From: Sediminibacillus albus
GTDB taxonomy: Bacteria > Bacillota > Bacilli > Bacillales > Amphibacillaceae
DNA length: 64,000 bases
Assembly (NCBI RefSeq): GCF_900101125.1
Contig: NZ_FNFL01000003.1
Location: 186,001-250,000 of the forward strand
Direction: 5' to 3'
The notes under the pieces were generated by a model. The model had not been told where the DNA came from. It searched no databases and worked only from the letters and a program-made list of their open reading frames with translations. Within the stretch, counting starts at the first letter, position 1; the number at the start of each line of letters is the position of its first letter. A program made the position numbers and the translations under genes. This document shows positions 58,532 through 64,000 of the stretch, piece after piece.

Positions 58532-59161
58532 TTATATTTTTTCAGATCTTTTCTCCAGTTCTGCCATACGGGCATCCAGTGTGTACACACGATAGTCTGA
58601 ATTCACCTGGTTTTCCAGCCGCTCAATATAATTTTCCATATCAGCAAACCTGGAAGCACTTCTTTCTGAATCAAGCTCTGCATGCAATACCTGATTCATT
58701 CCTTTGTGGGCGCGTGCCACATTTTCACGCCCTTTCAATTCCATTCGTTTCACATATAAGTCTTTCAATTTGTGCTTCATCTGCACATATTTTCCTTCTA
58801 GCGACTCCAATTCTTTGACAGCATTCTGTCTGATAGTATCCAATTTAGCAGCTCGCTCTTCAAAATAAGTTTGCTCTTCTTTTGCCTGCTCATACAGCTC
58901 CAGTTCATCGGCATTTTTAGCAATGTCAGCTTGTCTTTTGCGCTTATCGGCCATCGCTGCAGCTTGATGGTATTCCTTTGTAAATTCCTGCTTCAATGTA
59001 TATTGCTTTTCCACAAGCCCTCTGATCTTTTTTACTTCCTGCTCACATTGGCGTACATACTGATTTAGCTGAGCAATTGGGTTTTTTTGCTCCTTTTGAT
59101 CCAGCATTTCATTGAAATCCGCTGAAATTGTGTCTTTGATTCTGGTAAATATGTTACTCAT
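58532..59161 (-). CDS. liaH: LiaH, PspA/IM30-family phage-shock protein
   Basis: 209 residues from ATG at 59161 (MSNIFTRIKDTISADFNEML), behind AAAGGAGATGG. Nearly all helix: the N-terminal amphipathic membrane-binding helix is followed by long coiled coils (QLNQYVRQCEQEVKKIRGLV..., YEQAKEEQTYFEERAAKLDTIR...). Such proteins form large ring or rod assemblies on stressed membranes. Just downstream of liaI. Confidence 0.92.
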   Translation of the reverse strand: MSNIFTRIKDTISADFNEMLDQKEQKNPIAQLNQYVRQCEQEVKKIRGLVEKQYTLKQEFTKEYHQAAAMADKRKRQADIAKNADELELYEQAKEEQTYFEERAAKLDTIRQNAVKELESLEGKYVQMKHKLKDLYVKRMELKGRENVARAHKGMNQVLHAELDSERSASRFADMENYIERLENQVNSDYRVYTLDARMAELEKRSEKI

Positions 59162-59187
59162 TCCATCCATCTCCTTTTTACATTTCA

Positions 59188-59526
59188 TTAATTCATCCAA
59201 GATTCTTTTCCGGTATCAGTGAATAGCTCATCATCCAAGTAATTAGATGCTTGTTTATCTTTTTTCCATTTTTTATAGGTATAGTAAAGGACAATAAAGG
59301 AGGCAACTCCAATCAATGCAGGAAGGTTAGCCAACGAAATCGACAAACCAATTAGAATAGCAATGCCCCATAATACTTTTTGCCCAACGGTATCTGCCAG
59401 TACAAATTTTTTAACTGCATAATAGGAAACTAACAGACTGACTGCAAGCAGAATCATCGGCCCGAGATTCGCCAGGATAATAATAACAGCCGTTGCACCT
59501 AGCAAGAATAACAACAATGTCTTCAT
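59188..59526 (-). CDS. liaI: LiaI-like membrane anchor for LiaH
   Basis: 112 residues from ATG at 59526 (MKTLLLFLLGATAVIII), behind AAAGGAGG; an upstream in-frame start is behind the SD. Four hydrophobic segments within residues 1-85, then a charged tail KKWKKDKQASNYLDDELFTD. Position directly before liaH identifies it as the LiaI counterpart that recruits LiaH to the membrane. The liaG gene of B. subtilis is absent here. Confidence 0.8.
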   Translation of the reverse strand: MKTLLLFLLGATAVIIILANLGPMILLAVSLLVSYYAVKKFVLADTVGQKVLWGIAILIGLSISLANLPALIGVASFIVLYYTYKKWKKDKQASNYLDDELFTDTGKESWMN

Positions 59527-59760
59527 TTGTATTTCCTCCTTTCTTGTCTCTATCATAACTATTTAATGAAGTTGGGATAACGACCCTTAGCTATAATTTC
59601 AACTAAGACCGGAGGCTTATCCACAAAATTATTCAGGTACCGCCTTTTTCTTAATTTCCAAACAGGGGTTTCATTCTTCCCTATTAGAGGCATTATAAGA
59701 TAAGAAAAGACACCCATCCGTCAAAGAATAGGTTCTTGCATGAGGAGGAAGGGAAGATCA

Positions 59761-60738
59761 ATGAAAGAGTTATGGAATTTGCTGAAACAAGGCACGAAGT
59801 CGTCCTTATGGGCGGCAGTAATCAACATCATCGTAGGGATTATCAAAACAATCGCTTACTTTATTACCGGTAATGTAGCGATGTTTGCAGAAATGATGCA
59901 TAGTTATGCTGACGCGGCTAATCAATTTTTCGTTTATACCGGCTCGGCATTGAGCAAGAAAGCCCCGACGGACCGTTTTCCCAATGGATTCGGTCGATTA
60001 GTAAACCTAGTTCTGCTCGGGGCAGTCTTGATTGTCGGCATACTCGCTTATGAAACCATCAAAGAAGGCATCCATCACATCTTTCATCCAGAAGGTCATC
60101 AAGGATGGTTTTGGCTAAATATCGGGGTACTAGGATTATCTTTTGTGCTGGAAGCATTCGTACTTACAAAAGCAATGAAGGAAGTTACTGAACATGTCCC
60201 AGCCCCCAAAAAGAAGGGATTTGCGATAGTAATGCAAAGCTTCAAACACGTAAAACAGGCTAATCCAGCAACGAAATTGGTTTTCCTGGAAGACTTGGTA
60301 GCTACATTGGGAGCACTGATCGCCATGCTCGCGATAACACTGTCAAGCTATACTGCATTTCATAACGCTACCGGCTATGCCTCTGTGCTTATCGGTCTTT
60401 TACTGTTTATCGTCGTCGGCCGAATTTTTCTTGAGAATGCGGCAGGAGCCTTGGGCATCGCCGTCCCGGAAATGGAAAACAAGATTGGGATGATTGCTAT
60501 ACAGGAACCGATGATACAGGATATCAAGCGGCTGAATGTGATAAAAGAAGGCGATCAACGGCATGTCGAGCTGAAGGTGGAAGTCAATCCGAAAGTAACG
60601 ATAGCTGAGGCAGATGACATGCGGGATGCACTGGAAGAAAAAATTAAATCGGAGAGAGGCGTAACCGATGTAATTATTGAGTTTGATGAGGACGATCAGG
60701 TTGAGAGCTGGTCCATACCTAGAGACAAAAGGAAATAA
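59761..60738 (+). CDS. Cation diffusion facilitator (CDF) family transporter
   Basis: 325 residues from ATG at 59761 (MKELWNLLKQG), behind GGAAGGGAAG. Six helices. The first metal site reads MFAEMMHSYADAANQF (H-x3-D type) and the second FLEDLVATLGALI (E/D-x3-D). The C-terminal cytoplasmic metallochaperone-like domain spans about 235-325. The atypical residues MHSYAD and FLEDLVA point to the YdbO-like/Mn-Fe branch more than the Zn branch (inference). Divergent from liaI. Probably exports a divalent metal. Confidence 0.85.
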   Translation: MKELWNLLKQGTKSSLWAAVINIIVGIIKTIAYFITGNVAMFAEMMHSYADAANQFFVYTGSALSKKAPTDRFPNGFGRLVNLVLLGAVLIVGILAYETIKEGIHHIFHPEGHQGWFWLNIGVLGLSFVLEAFVLTKAMKEVTEHVPAPKKKGFAIVMQSFKHVKQANPATKLVFLEDLVATLGALIAMLAITLSSYTAFHNATGYASVLIGLLLFIVVGRIFLENAAGALGIAVPEMENKIGMIAIQEPMIQDIKRLNVIKEGDQRHVELKVEVNPKVTIAEADDMRDALEEKIKSERGVTDVIIEFDEDDQVESWSIPRDKRK

Positions 60739-60919
60739 AAAAAGCACTGCCCATTGCAGTACTTAGACCATTAAGAGAGAGATTGCAGGTATGCTTCACT
60801 TTTATGAACATGGCCGTTTCTCCGCACAAAAAAACTGTAATGCAGAGTCTCGGATGTTCAGTATCTATACTTCCTGAAAAACATGAATGGCCCCAGATAG
60901 CTAGCATTTGAATCACTGA

Positions 60920-61495
60920 CTAGGCAGGACTCTTTTCTGCTTTCACCGTTTGATTACACTCAGCCTGTAAATAACCAGGATAATCAATCAACTTTCCTCG
61001 GTATATCAGTTGCAGCTGATGCCATGCCCGGATGTCCTGCGGCTTTGTCAGGCAAGGCGGCTTTAAATTCTGGTAGTCACTGCACACTCCTAGCAAAGTT
61101 GCTACGAACTGTGAACAAAAGAACGCATTTTTCCTATGCAGCTGCTTGTTCAAGGGTACTAAAAAAAGACCGATAAAATTATAGCGATAATTGTCTTTCT
61201 CTTGTTCAATGGTTTTTATCTTTTCGAGCATCTGGTTATACTCCTGATTTGTAATTGTGAAACTATAAACTGCACATGTAGTATTTCTGAAAAAGGCAGT
61301 ACTGACATTTTCTTTTACAAACCCGCCAATAAACGGGTTACGCGGGCGTTTCCTTCCGAAACTGTACACTTCTGTTAACTCAGGGTCAAATGCGATTGAC
61401 ACATGATTCATTGTTGAATTTGTGCAAATATTTATTGCCTTTCCCAACACGGTCCCCGTGTCCGAAAATAATATAAATACTTTTCTTGTATCCAT
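60920..61495 (-). CDS. Permuted papain-like (YiiX/NlpC-P60-type) cysteine hydrolase family protein
   Basis: 191 residues. The catalytic order is permuted: an early His in TMNHVSIAFDPELTEVYSFG and a later Cys in KNAFFCSQFVATLLG, as in the YaeF/YiiX and YycO-like families. GGFVKENVSTAF and YNFIGLF lie between. No signal peptide, so it may be cytoplasmic or a surface protein exported otherwise. Substrate (peptidoglycan peptide, lipid or protein amide) unknown. ATG start behind GGAGG-like AGGAAAAGG. Confidence 0.7.
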   Translation of the reverse strand: MDTRKVFILFSDTGTVLGKAINICTNSTMNHVSIAFDPELTEVYSFGRKRPRNPFIGGFVKENVSTAFFRNTTCAVYSFTITNQEYNQMLEKIKTIEQEKDNYRYNFIGLFLVPLNKQLHRKNAFFCSQFVATLLGVCSDYQNLKPPCLTKPQDIRAWHQLQLIYRGKLIDYPGYLQAECNQTVKAEKSPA

Positions 61496-61637
61496 TCCTT
61501 TTCCTCCATTGAAAAACAGGACGTCCGCTCATTTTGCTTTATGAAAAGAGCGTATTAAGTTAAATATAGGGCATGGCAACCATGATAGCAATAGGATTGT
61601 TAAATAATTTACAAAATTTAACGTCACCTGAATATTA

Positions 61638-61664
61638 AACCCTTCAACATTACTGTCGAAGGGT
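61638..61664 (-). terminator. Terminator of topB
   Basis: Stem AACCCTTC / GAAGGGTT with TTAATATT following on the minus strand. Confidence 0.65.
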
Positions 61665-61674
61665 TCTTCTGATT

Positions 61675-63858
61675 TTATTTGTTTTTCAATTTTGCCAGTG
61701 CATCAGCGAGGGCAGTATTCGCAAACTCATCTTGTTTATCCTGTTTTTTCAGGTACTTATTAACATCCTGCTTCGTTGCTTTATTGCCTTTTTCTTTTTG
61801 CTTTCGTTTGTTAAAGGCAGACAGCTTTTCCCGATGGCCGCAAACGCAAGTGAATGTCTGACCTTCTCCCTCTCCGCGCAGTTCTAATTTCTTATGGCAA
61901 TTCGGGCATCTGGCGTTGGTCTTTTTGGCGATGTTTTTCTTATGGCCGCAGGAACGATCCTGGCAGACAAGCATTTTTCCCTTTTTCCCATTAATCTCAA
62001 GCATTAACTTGCCGCATTCAGGACATTTGCTTCCCGTCAGATTGTCATGTTTAAAGGTGGATTCACTATTTTTTATTTCCTGGACGACTTGCTTGGCATA
62101 GCCCTTCATTTCTTTGATAAAGGCGCCCTTGCTGCGTTTTCCATCGGCAATTTCGCCCAATTTTTGTTCCCACTCCGCTGTTAAGGCAGGTGACTTTAGG
62201 TCTTCCGGAACAAGATCAAGCAGCTGCCTGCCTTTCGAGGTAATGAAGATATGCTTACCCTTCTTCTCCATATAAAAGCTATTAAACAGCTTTTCAATAA
62301 TATCCGCACGGGTAGCAACAGTACCTAAGCCACCAGTCTGATTAATCGTTTTAGCTAAGTGTTTGTCATTGTTCGCCATATAACGGACTGGATTTTCCAT
62401 CGCCTGAAGTAGATTTCCTTCGGTAAAGCGCTCTGGCGGCTTGGTCTTTCCAATGGTCAATGAAACTTGCAACCCGGAAAATGTATCTCCTGCTTCAATG
62501 CTCGGCAGTTTCTGATCATCCTCCTGATCGTTTTCCTCCTGGAAGCGATTATTGTAAACCTCTTTCCATCCTTGTTTTTTAATGCTTTTCCCGCTGGCAG
62601 TGAATGTCGCTCCACCGATATCAGCAGTAATCTTCGTCTGCTCATATTCATGGGGCGGATAAAGGACTGCAAGAAATCTTTTTACTACTAAGTCATAAAT
62701 TTTTCTTTCCTTATCATTCAATTCTGCCAGGATTACCGGCTGCTCTGTCGGAATGATGGCATGGTGGTCAGACACTTTGTTGTCATCAACCACAGCTTTG
62801 GTCAGCTTTATCTCTTTCCTGCTGATTTTCCCGGCAAGCTTGGCATATTCATCCACTCCGCATGCTTTCACCCTGTCCTTCAAAGTGGGCACAATATCGC
62901 TGGACAAGTACCGGGAATCCGTTCGGGGATATGTCAGTACTTTATGCTGTTCATATAGTTTCTGCATTAAGGACAGCGTCTGCTTTCCAGAAAAACCGAA
63001 GATCCGGTTGGCGTCCCGCTGCAGCTCGGTTAAATCGTATAACTGAGGAGCAAAGCTTTTCTTCTGTTTCTTATCAGCTTTAACGACTTTTGCAGGCTGA
63101 TCTTTGATTTTGTTTAGCATTTGTTCAGCTTTTTGTCTGGAAAACGTACGGCTATTATTGTTCTCGTCCTGCCACGTTAAAGTAAAGCCTTTATTTGTTT
63201 TAGCTTGCAGACCGTAGTATTCCTGCGGCTGGAAATCTTTTATTTCCTTTTCCCTGGAAGCAATCATCGCCAATGTAGGCGTCTGCACCCTGCCGCTCGA
63301 AAGCTGGGCATTAAACTTTGTCGTCAATGCACGGGTAGCATTTAGTCCGACATACCAGTCTGCTTCCGAGCGGGCGACAGCAGCATCATAAAGGGTTTCG
63401 TACTGCTTGCCCGGCTTTAAGTGTTTAAAGCCATCCTTGATCGCCTTGTCAGTGACAGAAGAAATCCACAGCCGTTTGACCGGTTTATTGACTCGCGCTT
63501 TTTCAATTATCCACCGGGCAACTAATTCCCCTTCACGGCCGGCGTCGGTAGCAATCACTACCTGGCCGACATCCTTCCGGGTCAACTGGGTCTTGACAGT
63601 ATTGAACTGTTTACCAGTCTTTTTTATTACAACCAGCTTTAGACGGTCGGGCAGCATCGGCAAGTCTTCCATCCGCCATGTTTTGTATTTATCATCATAA
63701 GTTTCCGGGTCGGCCAATGTCACCAAATGGCCGAGTGCCCAAGTAACAATATATTGGGAACCTTCCAGGAAGCCGTTGCCTTGTTTGTGACAATTCAGCA
63801 CTCTGGCTATATCTCTTCCAACGGAAGGTTTTTCTGCTAATACGACAGTTTTACTCAT
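61675..63858 (-). CDS. topB: DNA topoisomerase III
   Basis: Type IA topoisomerase that unlinks replicating and recombining DNA, often with RecQ (encoded at 20453-22603). 727 residues. TOPRIM at the N-terminus (VVLAEKPSVGRDIARVLN, VIATDAGREGELVARWI). Active-site region HKVLTYPRTDSRYLSSD (Tyr about 310). The domain runs to LVPEDLKSPALTAEWEQKL, then C-terminal zinc ribbons (CPECGKLMLEINGKKGKMLVC, CPNCHKKLELRGEGEGQTFTC) and a basic tail. ATG behind AAAGGATT. The bases from 63859 to the window end hold only its promoter region. Confidence 0.94.
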   Translation of the reverse strand: MSKTVVLAEKPSVGRDIARVLNCHKQGNGFLEGSQYIVTWALGHLVTLADPETYDDKYKTWRMEDLPMLPDRLKLVVIKKTGKQFNTVKTQLTRKDVGQVVIATDAGREGELVARWIIEKARVNKPVKRLWISSVTDKAIKDGFKHLKPGKQYETLYDAAVARSEADWYVGLNATRALTTKFNAQLSSGRVQTPTLAMIASREKEIKDFQPQEYYGLQAKTNKGFTLTWQDENNNSRTFSRQKAEQMLNKIKDQPAKVVKADKKQKKSFAPQLYDLTELQRDANRIFGFSGKQTLSLMQKLYEQHKVLTYPRTDSRYLSSDIVPTLKDRVKACGVDEYAKLAGKISRKEIKLTKAVVDDNKVSDHHAIIPTEQPVILAELNDKERKIYDLVVKRFLAVLYPPHEYEQTKITADIGGATFTASGKSIKKQGWKEVYNNRFQEENDQEDDQKLPSIEAGDTFSGLQVSLTIGKTKPPERFTEGNLLQAMENPVRYMANNDKHLAKTINQTGGLGTVATRADIIEKLFNSFYMEKKGKHIFITSKGRQLLDLVPEDLKSPALTAEWEQKLGEIADGKRSKGAFIKEMKGYAKQVVQEIKNSESTFKHDNLTGSKCPECGKLMLEINGKKGKMLVCQDRSCGHKKNIAKKTNARCPNCHKKLELRGEGEGQTFTCVCGHREKLSAFNKRKQKEKGNKATKQDVNKYLKKQDKQDEFANTALADALAKLKNK

Positions 63859-64000
63859 TAAAACAAATCCTTTCTGGATACTGCTTCTTTCACTTTAACA
63901 TAATTTTATATAGAGCAGAAAAGAAGTTTCTTCAGGTAAAAGAGCTTTCTTGTACGAAAAACTAGCTCCGGAGGAAACATCTTGCTGTAGTTGACTTTTT

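Noticed and set aside
59581-59612. CTTAG / CTAAG pair upstream of liaI, considered as a LiaR box
   Set aside because: Only five bases pair and the flanks do not match; not enough for an operator call.

Overview
The window looks like chromosomal DNA of a low-GC, Gram-positive, moderately salt-tolerant Bacillaceae (Virgibacillus, Oceanobacillus or Lentibacillus type). This is inferred from the gene families, not from a search. Signs include a liaI-liaH-liaF-liaS-liaR envelope-stress locus, the ypmR-ypmS pair, YfmR, a class D sortase, a SAM-I (S-box) riboswitch and a yybP-ykoY manganese riboswitch. Purine-rich Shine-Dalgarno (SD) sites and many TTG/GTG starts also fit. A CPA-type Na+/H+ antiporter, a Na+:amino-acid symporter and a TRAP transporter suit a saline habitat. 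No rRNA, tRNA, CRISPR array or prophage was seen.

Layout. 1-6.4 kb: the end of an M29 aminopeptidase, a zinc-binding lipoprotein gene behind tandem Zur boxes, zur, osmC, a TerC-type Mn exporter behind a Mn riboswitch, and pgcA. 6.7-9.8 kb: an AI-2E family permease, an IS1595 relic, an oxidoreductase and a small membrane protein. 10-13.2 kb: a TRAP operon in the order Q-M-P. 13.2-16.6 kb: a relic-rich stretch with palindromic repeats, gene tails and an IS1182 relic around a GNAT gene and two small genes. 16.6-31.8 kb: antiporter, brnQ, recQ, a tiny zinc-ribbon gene, a second M29 aminopeptidase, yfmR, an alanine-type symporter, a DJ-1/PfpI protein, a catE/catR pair with its operator, and an orphan adenine-N6 DNA methyltransferase. 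32.3-37.5 kb: acyl-CoA thioesterase, cardiolipin synthase, rarD, a DUF3231 gene and a CAP-domain exoprotein, bracketed by two IS1182-derived elements.

38.2-41.1 kb is a four-gene ECF sigma / zinc-finger anti-sigma / membrane-protein operon. 41.2-43.3 kb is an S-box-controlled O-acetylhomoserine sulfhydrylase fused to a CoA-binding-like domain. 43.5-44.8 kb is a class D sortase with its probable substrate. A methyltransferase pseudogene, a DUF2188 gene and rpiA follow. 47.1-54.1 kb is a sugar island: ribose-type ABC importer, Gfo/Idh dehydrogenase, LacI regulator and a divergent TIM-barrel isomerase, tied together by three near-identical palindromic operators. 54.3-64 kb holds ypmRS, liaRSFHI, a CDF transporter, a permuted papain-like protein and topB.

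The most unusual observations are these. Three genes (dctP, the ECF sigma factor and the sortase substrate) appear to start at ATT codons placed ideally behind strong SD sites. The Mn riboswitch carries two overlapping terminators whose arms can cross-pair like a relay. MetY is a fusion protein. Several palindromic interspersed elements share a core but have different matched outer arms. All starts, domain calls and regulatory sites were read by eye.
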